Positions 8,176 through 16,540 of a stretch of 48,088 nucleotides of DNA are shown here, piece after piece. The stretch is from Streptomyces neyagawaensis. Lineage in GTDB: Bacteria; Actinomycetota; Actinomycetes; Streptomycetales; Streptomycetaceae. Location of the stretch: assembly GCF_023516595.1 (NCBI RefSeq), contig NZ_JAMGBG010000087.1, positions 1 to 48,088 of the forward strand, written 5' to 3'. Made by a program: the position numbers and the translations under genes. Position 1 is the first letter of the stretch, and each line of letters opens with the position of its first letter. The notes below the pieces were generated by a model. The model did not search any database and was not told the origin of the DNA. It saw only the letters and a program-made list of their open reading frames with translations.

Positions 8176-11100
8176 CGCGCGGCTCCCGCCGCTGTCGGCG
8201 TGACCGCCTCGGTCGTCACCGCGACCGCCTCGGTCGCCGCCGTGGCCGCCTCGGTGGCCGCCGTGGCCGCCGCCACCCTCGTCGCCATTCCCTCGACCGT
8301 CGGGTTCTCGTACAGCTCGTGGGTGCTGAGGCGGACAGCGAGTTCCGTGTCGACGCGGGCCAGCAGGCGGGTCGCGCGCAGGGAGTTGCCGCCGAGGTCG
8401 AAGAAGGACTCGTCGCGGCCGACGGTCTGCTGCCCGAGCACGTCGGACCAGATCGCGGCGATCCGCTGCTCCAGCTCCCCCTCCGGCGGGGTCTGCGTCC
8501 GCCGGCCGAGGGCCGCCCGGCGCGGCGCCATGTCGAGCAGCAGCTGGGTCGTGTCGACGGCCCCGCTGCCGTCCTTGGGGATACGGCTGACCTCCAGGAG
8601 CCGTACCGGCACCGGCAGGTCGGCGAGCGCGGGCGCGAGCGCCGCGTGCACGGCGGCCGGGTCGGCGCCCTCCTCCGCGTCGGTGGTGTACGCGACCAGC
8701 ACCTCGCGCACGCTCAGCTCGTCCGGCGCCAGCTCGCCCACGACGAAGGGGTTCCGCGCGTCGAGCCCGATGAGCTGGTAGTGGTACGGCAGTGCCGTCG
8801 CCGTGAGGAAGCAGCGCAGGCCCCGTTCGGGGTCGATCGCCCGGAAGCCGCGCCGGCGTGCGGGCGCCGTGGACTGCCCCTGGCTCATGCCGACGTCGTC
8901 CCACATGCTCCAGGCGAGGCAGCGCACGTCCCGGCCGCGCTCGTGGTGCCAGTGGTCGGCGAAGCCCACGAGGAACGCGTTGGCGGCGGAGTACGCGCCG
9001 AAGGAGTGCCCGCCGAACTCGCCGTTCACCGAGCCGAAGAGGACCAGGGACGCCTCCGGGCGGCTCTCCAGGACATCGGCGAGGGCGAGCGTGCCGGCGA
9101 CCTTGGCCGCGTACTGGGCACGGAACCCGTCCTCGGACTCGCGGGCCAGGGTGTGCCGTTCGAGGTTCTGCCACTGCTCGGAGACGTCGGCTGCGGCCAG
9201 GTGGAGGACGCCGTCGAGGGGGCGTCCCCAACGCTGCTCGGCGGCGGTCACCGCGGCGTTCAGCTGCTCGGGGTCGGTGATGTCGGCCTGGCGGTAGGTG
9301 ACCTCGCCGAGGTCGGTGAGGTCCCGCAGCCGGGCCGCCTTCGCGCCCTCGGCGGGCGACCGGCCCACCAGCAGCAGCCGGGCGCCGTAGGCGGCCAGCA
9401 GGTAGCCGGCGAGGTCGCTCGCGATCCCGCCGAGACCGCCGGTGACCAGGTACAGCCCGCCCGGCACCAGCGGCGGCGCGACCTCGGCCTCGGTCTCGTC
9501 GTCGACGGGGCGCAGCCGGGGCTGCCAGCGCAGGCCCTCGCGTGCGGCGACCACCCCGGTGTGGGTGGGGTCGGCGAGTTCGGTGCGTACGGCGCGGGCC
9601 CACTGGGCGCGGTCGGCGGGCAGGTCGAGCTGCCGCACGGTGATCAGCGGGTTCTCGGCGGCGGCCGTGCGGATCAGCCCCGGCAGGGCGCACACGCCGA
9701 GGTCGACGCGGTCGCCGGGCCGTACATGGGCGGCGCCCTCGGTGAGGACGAGCAGCAGCGGGGCGCCGAACTCGTCGAGCACGCCCATCAGCGCGGTGAG
9801 CTGGGTGCTGACGGCGGTGATCCGGGCGGTGGGCTCGTCGTCCTTGCCGTCGAGCGGCCAGGCGAACACCACCGAGTCGATGGGCCCGTAGTGCGCGGTG
9901 ACGTCGGTGAGGACCCGGCGCAGGTCCTCGGGGTCGCCGGGCGCGACCCGGTAGCGGTCGAGGTCGACCTCGGCGAAGGAGCGGCCCCGGCCGACGACCA
10001 CGGCGGGTTCGTCGTCCAGGCCGAGCGCGGCGAGCTGCTCCTCCTCGGCGAACACGACCCGTGTGCCGCAGTCGGCGGAGAACACCAGCCGCGAGGAGCC
10101 GCTGTCGGCGGGGGCCTGCGCGGCGGGCAGCCGCGACCACTGCCGGCGGAAGAACCACGTACCGGCGTCCTCGGTCTCGTCCTCCTCGTCGGCGATGCGG
10201 TCGGCGAACCGTCCGGCGCGCAGGTCGGCGACGAGCGCGGCCCGCTGGATCTTGCCGCTCGCGGTCTTCGGGAACTCGGTGTCCGTGACGGGCACGACCA
10301 CGTCGGGGGCGATCCCCGCCTCCCGGACCAGCGCGGCCCGTACGTCCTGGAAGGTGCGGGCGAGCGACTCGGCGTCCCAGCGCGCCGGCACGAAGAAGAT
10401 CACCAGTCGGTCGGAGCCCTCGCCGGGCTCGCGGACCCCGGCCGCCGCCGAGAACGTGACGCGTACGCCCTCGACCTGTTCGACGACGCTCTCCAGTTCG
10501 TGCGCGACGAAGTTGGCGCCCCGCACGATGATCTGGTCCTTCTTGCGCCCGGCGATGACGAGCGACCCGTCCCGCACGAAGGCGAGGTCCCCGGTGCGGA
10601 ACCAGCCGTCGTCGGTGAACGCGTCCCGATTGGCCTCGGCGTTGCCGTGGTAGTGCCGCAGCATCGTCACACCGCGGATCTGGAGTTCGCCGACCCGGTC
10701 CTGGGGCAGCGTCCGCCCCTGGTCGTCGACGACGCGGACGGTCACGCCGGGGATGGGCCCGCCGACCTCGGTGAACGCGACCGCGTCGGCGCCCTTGCCG
10801 TCGACCGACTGGTAGACGAGGTCGCCGTCGAGGGACGCCTGCGAGACGACGACCGTCCCCAGCTCCCGGTCGTCGCGGCTCTGCCGGGTGTAGGTGACGC
10901 CGGAGCAGGTCTCGGACATCCCCCAGCACGGCACCATCGCGTCCGCGCGCAGCCCGTGCGGGGCGAGCAGTTCGAGGAAGCGGTGGCTGGTGGTGGCGAC
11001 GACGGGCTCGCCCGCGTTGACGAACTCCCGCATCCGCGACAGGTCCCAGCTCCGCCGGCCGACCTCGTCGGCGCACTCGTTGACCAGGTTGTACGCGAAG

Positions 11101-12179
11101 TTCGGCGCCCAGGTGTTGGTGACGCCGTACCGGTCGATCCAGTCCAGCCAGAGCAGCGGGTCGCCGAGGACGTCGTCGATGCGCCCGTTGATGTGCCGGC
11201 ACCGCAGGAACATGTCGCGGACGTTGTAGTAGACCATCGTCACGTGGTCGAGCGGCATCCAGATGAGGCTGACGTCCTCGCTGGTGTAACCGCGTGCCTG
11301 GATCACCGCCCATTCGCGCGCGGCGACGGAGGCGTTGGTGTGCTGCACGCACTTGGGGACGCCGGTGCTGCCCGAGGTGAGCAGGTTGATCACCGGCGAG
11401 TCCGGGGTCGTCGCGAACCAGTCGGAGTCCCGTTCGTGGCCGAGGAGTTCACCGACGCGGAGGATCCGCAGGTCCGGCTCGCCCCACAGGGTGTGCAGCG
11501 CGCCGAGCGCCGGCGCGGTCGCCCGGTCCGTGAGGATCACGGGCCGGTCGAGCAGCTGCCAGGCGTTGTGCAGCTTGCGGGTGGTCTCGTTGTGGCTCTC
11601 GTACGTCGTCGCCACGGCCACCGGCGTCGGCACGAACCCGCCGAGCACACAGGCCCAGAAGGCGGTCATGTACGCCCGGTGGTCCCCGAACTGGAAGAGG
11701 GCCGCGTCACCGGGGACGAGCCCGGCCGCCCGTAGCCCGGCGAGCACCCGCTCCGCCTCGACGAGGAGTTCGGCGTAGGTCTGGAGGTCGGGCTCGCTGC
11801 CCTTGCGCAGATACAGGGTGCCCTGCTCGGGGGCGAGTTCGGCGGCCTGCCGCAGCCCTTCCTGAAGGGTGGTGGGCGCCCCCTCGGGGATGCGCAGCTC
11901 ACCGCCGAAGGTCTCGGAGGAGGGCCGCTCGGAGGGCGACGCCGACGCCGCCTGCGGTGCGGTTGATGTCTGCGGTGCCTGTGATGTTTGTGCTGTCTGC
12001 GGCGTCTGGGGCGTGCCCGCGCCCTCTCCTCCGCTGTCGACGGTCCGTGCTCCCTGCCGTACGACGACGGCGGCGTCGCGCACGCCCGGTATCGCCCGTG
12101 TGGCGGTGGCGAGGCGGGCGGCGACGGCGGGATCGAGGCCCGGGGTGAGGTCGGGGGTGAGGTCGGGTGTGTGGGTCAT
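8172..12179 (-). CDS. AMP-ligase / ketoreductase / carrier tridomain protein
   Basis: Protein of 1335 residues that activates an acid, holds it on its own carrier domain and probably reduces a keto group before transfer to the NRPS. The N-terminal part (about 80-690) is an ANL-family ligase of the acyl/FAAL-like kind (LLTSGSTGVPK, GMSETCSG, GWFRTGDLAF, KTASGKIQR). A ketoreductase follows, with the nucleotide motif TGGLGG near residue 913 and the Ser/Tyr/Asn centre in GSVNGEF...YSAANAF near 1056-1070. A carrier domain has GGNSLRA near 1265 and an Ala/Thr/Glu-repetitive tail. The start is an ATGA overlap with the thioesterase. Ligase-KR-T recalls alpha-keto-acid loading in valinomycin/cereulide synthetases, but there the KR is inserted inside the A domain, whereas here it follows it. 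The substrate is unknown. Confidence 0.92.
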   Translation of the reverse strand: MTHTPDLTPDLTPGLDPAVAARLATATRAIPGVRDAAVVVRQGARTVDSGGEGAGTPQTPQTAQTSQAPQTSTAPQAASASPSERPSSETFGGELRIPEGAPTTLQEGLRQAAELAPEQGTLYLRKGSEPDLQTYAELLVEAERVLAGLRAAGLVPGDAALFQFGDHRAYMTAFWACVLGGFVPTPVAVATTYESHNETTRKLHNAWQLLDRPVILTDRATAPALGALHTLWGEPDLRILRVGELLGHERDSDWFATTPDSPVINLLTSGSTGVPKCVQHTNASVAAREWAVIQARGYTSEDVSLIWMPLDHVTMVYYNVRDMFLRCRHINGRIDDVLGDPLLWLDWIDRYGVTNTWAPNFAYNLVNECADEVGRRSWDLSRMREFVNAGEPVVATTSHRFLELLAPHGLRADAMVPCWGMSETCSGVTYTRQSRDDRELGTVVVSQASLDGDLVYQSVDGKGADAVAFTEVGGPIPGVTVRVVDDQGRTLPQDRVGELQIRGVTMLRHYHGNAEANRDAFTDDGWFRTGDLAFVRDGSLVIAGRKKDQIIVRGANFVAHELESVVEQVEGVRVTFSAAAGVREPGEGSDRLVIFFVPARWDAESLARTFQDVRAALVREAGIAPDVVVPVTDTEFPKTASGKIQRAALVADLRAGRFADRIADEEDETEDAGTWFFRRQWSRLPAAQAPADSGSSRLVFSADCGTRVVFAEEEQLAALGLDDEPAVVVGRGRSFAEVDLDRYRVAPGDPEDLRRVLTDVTAHYGPIDSVVFAWPLDGKDDEPTARITAVSTQLTALMGVLDEFGAPLLLVLTEGAAHVRPGDRVDLGVCALPGLIRTAAAENPLITVRQLDLPADRAQWARAVRTELADPTHTGVVAAREGLRWQPRLRPVDDETEAEVAPPLVPGGLYLVTGGLGGIASDLAGYLLAAYGARLLLVGRSPAEGAKAARLRDLTDLGEVTYRQADITDPEQLNAAVTAAEQRWGRPLDGVLHLAAADVSEQWQNLERHTLARESEDGFRAQYAAKVAGTLALADVLESRPEASLVLFGSVNGEFGGHSFGAYSAANAFLVGFADHWHHERGRDVRCLAWSMWDDVGMSQGQSTAPARRRGFRAIDPERGLRCFLTATALPYHYQLIGLDARNPFVVGELAPDELSVREVLVAYTTDAEEGADPAAVHAALAPALADLPVPVRLLEVSRIPKDGSGAVDTTQLLLDMAPRRAALGRRTQTPPEGELEQRIAAIWSDVLGQQTVGRDESFFDLGGNSLRATRLLARVDTELAVRLSTHELYENPTVEGMATRVAAATAATEAATAATEAVAVTTEAVTPTAAGAAR

Positions 12180-13003
12180 CGCGCGCTCCCCGCGAGTTCG
12201 GGTGCCGGCCGGGAGGACGCGGCGTGGGACGGGCCGGTGGGGGCCTGGCCGGTGAGGACCTGGCTGAGGTGGGCGACCAGTTCGGTCGGGTCGTGGAGGA
12301 AGTAGAAGTGGCCGCCCGGATAGAACCGGGTGTGGAAGGCGCCGGTGGTGTGCGCGGCCCAGCCGTAGAGGGTGTCCTTGGGCGCCCGCGGGTCCGCGTC
12401 GCCGCTGAGCACGGTGATCGGGGTGTCCAGCGGCTCCCCCGGTTCCACCCGGTGCCGCTCCCAGAGGGTGAAGTCGGCGCGCAGCGTGGGCAGCAGGCCC
12501 TCCATGACCTCCTCGTCCTCGGCGATCTCGGGCTCGATCCCGCCCAGCCGGACGACCTCGGCGCCGAGTTCCTCGTCGGAGAGGGTGTGCATCACCGGGA
12601 TCCGGCCGACGGTGCCGGGCGCGGGCTGCGCGGACAGGAACAGCCGGCTCGGCCGGGGCCCGCCCTTCTCCCGCAGCGCCTTGGCGACCTCGTACGCGAG
12701 CGCCGCGCCGCCGGAGTGCCCGAAGAAGGCGAAGTCCCCGTCGAGGAAGGGCCGCAGCGCCTGCGTCAGCACTTTCACCAGGGGGCCCACCTCGGTCACC
12801 GGGTCCTCGGCGATCCGGTTCTGCCGCCCCGGCAACTGCACGGCGGCCAGCTCGACCTCCGCCGGCAGCAACCGCGCCCACTCCCCGTAGGCCCCGGCCC
12901 CGGCCCCGGCATGCGGAAAACAAATGAGCCGCGTCCGGGCCCGGGGCCGCCGGGCCCGCCAGATCCAGGGGGTCTCGACAAGAAGATCGGGATGATCAGT
13001 CAT
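12176..13003 (-). CDS. type II thioesterase
   Basis: External (type II) thioesterase of 275 residues that removes misloaded or stalled acyl groups from NRPS/PKS carrier domains. It has the alpha/beta-hydrolase signature: LICFPHAGAGAGAYGEW near the N-terminus, the nucleophile elbow FFGHSGG, GDADPRAP carrying the acidic residue, and GGHFYF with the catalytic His. The size fits the family (about 250 residues) plus a short Pro/Ala tail. ATG at 13003 has GGAGG seven bases upstream; reading frame further upstream (to 13165) runs into a dispersed intergenic repeat and is not coding. It is the first gene of the operon and is translationally coupled to the AMP-ligase gene. Confidence 0.93.
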   Translation of the reverse strand: MTDHPDLLVETPWIWRARRPRARTRLICFPHAGAGAGAYGEWARLLPAEVELAAVQLPGRQNRIAEDPVTEVGPLVKVLTQALRPFLDGDFAFFGHSGGAALAYEVAKALREKGGPRPSRLFLSAQPAPGTVGRIPVMHTLSDEELGAEVVRLGGIEPEIAEDEEVMEGLLPTLRADFTLWERHRVEPGEPLDTPITVLSGDADPRAPKDTLYGWAAHTTGAFHTRFYPGGHFYFLHDPTELVAHLSQVLTGQAPTGPSHAASSRPAPELAGSAR

Positions 13004-13100
13004 GGGGTTTCCTCCATAAGAAGGTGCACTTCGAAAAAGCTCGCCGGAAAAGAGGCGCGCCTTGAATTCCACGCCGCCCGCAATCGGCCCTGAGGGCGCG

Positions 13101-13150
13101 GGGCGCTGACACCATGCGGCTCCGCCGCGTGGGCGCGACCAGCCACGAAC
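13101..13150. repeat. dispersed intergenic repeat, family B, copy 1
   Basis: The stretch around GCGGCTCCGCCGCGTGGGC followed by GCGACCAGCCAC recurs almost unchanged at 30321-30370. Its core GCGGC-TCC-GCCGC is a small hairpin. I know this sort of element as a frequent intergenic repeat in Streptomyces. Here it lies between the ParB-like regulator and the NRPS operon. Confidence 0.75.
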
Positions 13151-13201
13151 AACCCGCACCCGCACCGCGAGAAACCCCCCACGGCGGCAAGGCGCGAAAA
13201 C

Positions 13202-14314
13202 TCAACCCCGCCGCATCTCCAACTCATTGGCCAGCCGCAGCCAGTGGTCGGCACACCGCCGCGCCGCCTGCGCCAGCACCGGCGCCCGATGCCCCGGCAC
13301 ACTCCGCGCCAGCCGCTGCCACTTCGCCTCGTCGCCGATCGAGTGGACGCTGAGCATCTGCAGCAGCATCCGCCCCGCCTCGGTCCGCAGCGACGGGTCC
13401 TTGCAGATGTTCGGCAGGATCAACCCGATCGCCGCCGCCGACAGATGCGCCGTTCCACGAGCGCCGCCGGCGGCCTGCCCGGCCCCGCGCCCCGGTTCGT
13501 CCCGCGCGGCGACCCGCCTGGCGGGCGGCGCCTGCGGCACCGGGTCCTGCCCGCGGCGGATCCGGTCCCGTACGTCCTTCGCCGTGGCCGTGGCGATACC
13601 GGCCCGCTCGGCGATCTCGCGGAGCGACGCCGTGGGGTTCGCGGCGATGACCTGGCTGGCCCGCAGCCGCCCCTCGGTCGCCTGAAGCGGCCGTACCCGG
13701 CCGTCCCGGCCGACGCGGGGCGCGTTCAACTGGTCGGTTCGGCTCGTTGAACGGCGCCGGATCGCCGCGACCGTGCTCGGCGCGAGCCCCGCGTTGGAGG
13801 CGATACGGCGGTCGGACCAGTACGGGTGGGTGGTGAGGATGCGCTCGGCCGCCGCCGCGCGGTCGGCCTGGGACAGGGGCAGGCCGTGCGCGATGTTCAG
13901 CTCGACGGACAGGGCGAAGACCTCGTCCTCGTCACCGTCGAAGTACTCGACCTCGATGGTCGTGGCACCGCGCAGCCGGGCCGCGGCGAGCCGGTGCATC
14001 CCGTCGATGACCCGCATCGTCGGGTGGTGGACCAGGATCGGCGGCAGCGGTTCCTCCTGCTCGGCGAGGGTGCGCACATGGTCGCGGTTCTCGCCGCCGA
14101 GCCGGGGGGAGTCGGACGCGCGGAGCGCGTCGACGTCCACGACGCCCGTCCGCCGCGTCCGGCCCCCTCGGTCGCCGGCCGGTCCCCCGCGGTCCCCTGC
14201 GGGGGCGGCGCCGGGCTGCGGCACCCCGGCGCCCGCCGCGACGGCCAGACGCAGGCCCGGCCTGGGCCCCTCCCGGCGGTCAGTGGTTTCGACGTGAGCG
14301 CCTGAGACGTTCAT
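13202..14314 (-). CDS. ParB-fold (StrR-like) pathway regulator
   Basis: Protein of 370 residues with an N-terminal ParB/sulfiredoxin-like domain (PPILVHHPTMRVIDGMHRL, then LSVELNIAHGLPLS) and two helix-turn-helix regions (WSDRRIASNAGLAPSTVAAI and ASLREIAERAGIATATAKDV). This is the build of the StrR-type transcription activators of antibiotic clusters rather than of chromosome-partitioning ParB, which has a different C-terminus. ATG at 14314; upstream GGGGAGGAG is somewhat distant. It lies directly upstream of, and in the same direction as, the NRPS operon. The leader holds an ARE-like site and a strong hairpin. It is the likely link between the signalling genes to the right and the NRPS genes to the left. 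No partner parA is present. Confidence 0.85.
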   Translation of the reverse strand: MNVSGAHVETTDRREGPRPGLRLAVAAGAGVPQPGAAPAGDRGGPAGDRGGRTRRTGVVDVDALRASDSPRLGGENRDHVRTLAEQEEPLPPILVHHPTMRVIDGMHRLAAARLRGATTIEVEYFDGDEDEVFALSVELNIAHGLPLSQADRAAAAERILTTHPYWSDRRIASNAGLAPSTVAAIRRRSTSRTDQLNAPRVGRDGRVRPLQATEGRLRASQVIAANPTASLREIAERAGIATATAKDVRDRIRRGQDPVPQAPPARRVAARDEPGRGAGQAAGGARGTAHLSAAAIGLILPNICKDPSLRTEAGRMLLQMLSVHSIGDEAKWQRLARSVPGHRAPVLAQAARRCADHWLRLANELEMRRG

Positions 14315-14385
14315 GACGTGTTCGCTCCTCCCCGTACGGGCGGGCCACAGCTCTGCTTTCCCCCGTGGCCCTCTCAACCGTCCCC

Positions 14386-14414
14386 AGAAACATACCAGGC
14401 GCGCGGATTTTTTT
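14386..14414. promoter_or_regulatory. ARE-like operator before the ParB-like regulator
   Basis: GAAACATACC followed after a short GC core by CGGATTTTTTT, an imperfect palindrome of the type bound by butyrolactone receptors (autoregulatory element). It lies about 70-100 bases upstream of the regulator's start. The minus strand offers TATGTT as a possible -10 within it. Confidence 0.5.
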
Positions 14415-14494
14415 ACCCCCCTCGTGGCCGGTTTCCTCACGACCACGCGCACCGCACGTCCGGACCAGAAGCTGACAAACAGGAACGAAAACGG

Positions 14495-14534
14495 CCCGCA
14501 GCCGCGCCTCGGGGGATGTAGGCGCGGCTGCGGG
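14495..14534. promoter_or_regulatory. strong hairpin in regulator leader (possible attenuator)
   Basis: Perfect 15-bp stem CCCGCAGCCGCGCCT with its complement and a 10-base loop. On the minus strand it is followed by a T-rich run (GTTTTCGTTCCTGTTTG). It is therefore shaped as a terminator pointing toward the ParB-like gene, about 180 bases before its start. It could block read-through from the right or act as an attenuator if a promoter lies near 14600. Confidence 0.55.
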
Positions 14535-14600
14535 AGTCTGTTTCAGCGCGGAAACGGGCGATTTCCCCGGGGGATCACCCCGAGCCCGTCGCTTCCCTTC

Positions 14601-14632
14601 GATAGAAACATACCGCGCTGCTGGTTTGCAAC
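14601..14632. promoter_or_regulatory. ARE-like operator in the regulator/TetR divergent region
   Basis: GAAACATACC-GCGCTGCT-GGTTTGCAAC is a good ARE-like palindrome (core 14606-14628). It shares the AGAAACATACC half-site with the copy at 14386. It could serve the minus-strand regulator, the plus-strand TetR gene, or both. Confidence 0.55.
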
Positions 14633-14738
14633 ATCGGGATCCGGCACGCTCCGCCGCCGTAGCTGAATGCACGCTTCCGTCGCACCTCGCCACGAGAGGG
14701 CGCCCTACTTGCCGGAATCGAACCGATAAGGCGGGGTA

Positions 14739-14768
14739 GAAAAGAAACCGCATGGTTGGTTTTATAGT
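14739..14768 (+). promoter_or_regulatory. ARE-like operator/promoter of first TetR gene
   Basis: GAAACCGCATGGTTGGTTTT forms an imperfect palindrome that runs into TATAGT (14763-14768), a plausible -10. No clear -35 is visible. The site lies about 55-85 bases before the TetR start, as expected for self-regulation. Confidence 0.5.
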
Positions 14769-14823
14769 CGGGAGACACTGGCACCGACATCGACATCGAC
14801 AAGGCCCCGGAGGGGAGCCCACC

Positions 14824-15444
14824 GTGCTGAAACAGGAACGCGCCCTGCACACCCGACATGCCCTCGTGCGCTCGGCCGCGGAGATCTTCGAGCGGCACGG
14901 GTACGCGCGGGCGAAGCTGGCCGAGATCAGTGCCGGCGCCGGGGTGAGCCCCGGAGCACTGCACTTCCACTTCGAGAACAAGGCGGCCGTGGCCGCGACG
15001 GTTCAGGCAGTGGCCGCGGAGAACCTGCGGCGGGCGGCCCGCACCGCGACCCGGCGGCCCGGCCTCGACCCCCTGCAACGCCTCACCGACGCCTCGTACG
15101 CCTTGGCCGAGCGGCTCCGCCAGGACGTGGTGGCGCGGGCCGGCTCACGGCTGAGCGGCGACGAGGCGTGCCGGACGGAGGTGGATCTGGGAGCGGAGTG
15201 GCGGGCCTGCGTCCATGGGTTGCTCACCGAGGCGGCGGCCCGGGACCTGCTCGCCGGAGGCGTCTCCCGCGCCGATGCGACGGCGTCCGTGGTCGCGGCG
15301 ACGACTGGTCTGGAGGTCCTGGGCCGCACCGATCCCGAGTGGCTCTCCCCCACGACACTCACCCGCGTCTGGCGCGTCACGCTGCCCCGCCTGGCGGCGC
15401 CGGGGGCGCTGAGCCGGCTGTCGCCTGGACCGGGCGCCCAGTGA
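14824..15444 (+). CDS. TetR-family pseudo butyrolactone receptor
   Basis: DNA-binding repressor-type protein of 206 residues. The N-terminal helix-turn-helix (KQERALHTRHALVRSAAEIF ... ISAGAGVSPGALHFHF) is typical of the ScbR/ArpA branch of TetR. The GALHFHF wording is, as I recall, commoner in pseudo-receptors such as TylQ, Aur1R or AlpW, which usually answer to antibiotics or intermediates rather than to butyrolactones; true receptors tend to read GALYFHF. GTG at 14824 has GGAGGGG upstream; frame open back to 14752 lacks a ribosome site. It is divergent from the ParB-like regulator, with two ARE-like sites in between. Confidence 0.88.
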   Translation: MLKQERALHTRHALVRSAAEIFERHGYARAKLAEISAGAGVSPGALHFHFENKAAVAATVQAVAAENLRRAARTATRRPGLDPLQRLTDASYALAERLRQDVVARAGSRLSGDEACRTEVDLGAEWRACVHGLLTEAAARDLLAGGVSRADATASVVAATTGLEVLGRTDPEWLSPTTLTRVWRVTLPRLAAPGALSRLSPGPGAQ

Positions 15445-15490
15445 CTCGGGGACCGGGTTGCATTGGCGGATGCGGGTCCGTTGTGGCTTG

Positions 15491-15515
15491 TCGCGCAGTT
15501 CCCCGCGCCCCTGAG
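15491..15515. repeat. dispersed intergenic repeat, family A, copy 1
   Basis: TCGCGCAGTTCCCCGCGCCC plus CTGAG, a short element found again at 15711, 44453, 47427 and 47522. Here it lies just after the first TetR gene, with an inverted copy 195 bases away. Confidence 0.8.
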
Positions 15516-15539
15516 GGAACGGGCCTACGGCCCGTCCTC

Positions 15540-15627
15540 CCCCTGAAGGCTCGGCCGTGAAGGCTTTGCCCTGAAGGCTCCGCCCTGAGGTTCGGCCCTG
15601 AGGTTCGGCCCTGAAGGCCCGGCCTTC
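15540..15627. repeat. degenerate 13-15-bp tandem repeat between convergent genes
   Basis: Six consecutive units of the form CCCTGAAGGCTCGGC (variants CGTGAAGGCTTTGC, CCTGAAGGCTCCGC, CCTGAGGTTCGGC twice, CCTGAAGGCCCGGC) occupy the gap between two convergent TetR genes. They are bracketed by inverted family A repeats at 15491 and 15711. No reading frame with a plausible start covers them. Confidence 0.75.
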
Positions 15628-15710
15628 AGCGGATCGCACTGTCGAAAGGCACGGGGCGCAGCCCCGGACGCCGCTTCTCAGGATGAAGGCCGGGCCGCCA
15701 GGCCCGTGGC

Positions 15711-15735
15711 TTCAGGGGCGCGGGGAACTGCGCGA
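15711..15735. repeat. dispersed intergenic repeat, family A, copy 2 (inverted)
   Basis: TTCAGGGGCGCGGGGAACTG then CGCGA is the reverse complement of the copy at 15491. The two can form a large stem between the convergent TetR genes. Confidence 0.8.
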
Positions 15736-15786
15736 ACACCCCCCACCCACCCGCACCCGCCGACGCACACACACGCCCCCGAGCCA

Positions 15787-16452
15787 TCAGGCGCCCCCGC
15801 CCCTGCCCGTACCCCATACGCCCGCCCCCTCCCCTCGCACCCTCCCCCCACTCCCCGACGGCCGCAGCGTCCCCAGCCTGGACGTACACGCCACCCGGGG
15901 CAGCAGCAGCCGCCAGAAGCGGGACAACGAATCCGCGGTGAGCCAGCGCGGATCGTGCCGGCCGAGGGATTCGAGGCCGGCGGTCGCCGCGACGACCACC
16001 GCGGCCGCGTCCTCCGCGGAGACCCCGTGCGCGAGGGCCCCCTCCATATCCGCCTTGGCCAGCACTTCCTCCACCCACTCCTGCCAGGCCCGACGCAGCC
16101 CGGCACCGGACCGCACCCGACCGACCCCGTCGCCCAGGTCGAACCCGGCGCGCAGCACGGCGTCCTGACCGAGCGCCCGCACGAGGGCGTAGGTGGCGTC
16201 GATGAGGGACTGCAACGTGTCGCCGGCGTCCTGGGCGGTGATGCGGCCCAGTCGCAGGGCCGCCGCCTGGCCGACCGCGTCGGCGAGGTCCGCCTTGCTG
16301 GCGAAGTGGAAGTGCAGCGCCCCGCTGCTGACCCCGGCCCTGGCGCTGATCATGGACAGGGACGCCGTTTCGAAGCCTTCCCGGTCGAACAGCTCGGCGG
16401 CGGACTCGATGAGCGCGTTGCGCGTGCGCACCGCGCGCTCCTGTTTGGCCAT
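15787..16452 (-). CDS. TetR-family pseudo butyrolactone receptor, second copy
   Basis: Protein of 221 residues, a paralogue of the gene at 14824. It opens MAKQERAVRTRNALIESAAE, and the HTH reads ISARAGVSSGALHFHFASK, again the pseudo-receptor form. The C-terminal 40 residues are Gly/Arg-rich and look like frame run-on into repetitive DNA, so the natural core is probably about 180 residues. ATG at 16452 has GGAG seven bases before it. A perfect AAACCGC/GCGGTTT palindrome lies about 95 bases upstream. It sits beside the P450 and true-receptor genes, in the place that avaR2 has relative to cyp17 and avaR1 in S. avermitilis as I recall it. Confidence 0.88.
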   Translation of the reverse strand: MAKQERAVRTRNALIESAAELFDREGFETASLSMISARAGVSSGALHFHFASKADLADAVGQAAALRLGRITAQDAGDTLQSLIDATYALVRALGQDAVLRAGFDLGDGVGRVRSGAGLRRAWQEWVEEVLAKADMEGALAHGVSAEDAAAVVVAATAGLESLGRHDPRWLTADSLSRFWRLLLPRVACTSRLGTLRPSGSGGRVRGEGAGVWGTGRGGGA

Positions 16453-16540
16453 GGGGCGCTCCGTTATCACGCAGGGGACCAGGCGGACCGACGCTCGGGA
16501 CGCCCCCGCGGGCCAGCAAGCCCTTCCCTCACCCGAGGAG

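Noticed and set aside
8176..11352. Long N-terminal extension of the C-like gene (frame open to 11352)
   Set aside because: It is the +1 shadow inside the AMP-ligase gene; the ATGA overlap at 8175 is the sensible start.
8028..11735. Open plus-strand frame of 1235 codons
   Set aside because: Antisense shadow of the AMP-ligase/KR/carrier gene.
12180..12923. Upstream extension of the AMP-ligase frame to 12923
   Set aside because: Arg/Gly-rich shadow of the thioesterase gene; the coupled ATG at 12179 fits the family.
13202..14314. Chromosome or plasmid partition ParB
   Set aside because: No parA, no parS-like sites seen, and a C-terminus unlike partition ParB; the cluster setting fits a StrR-like regulator.
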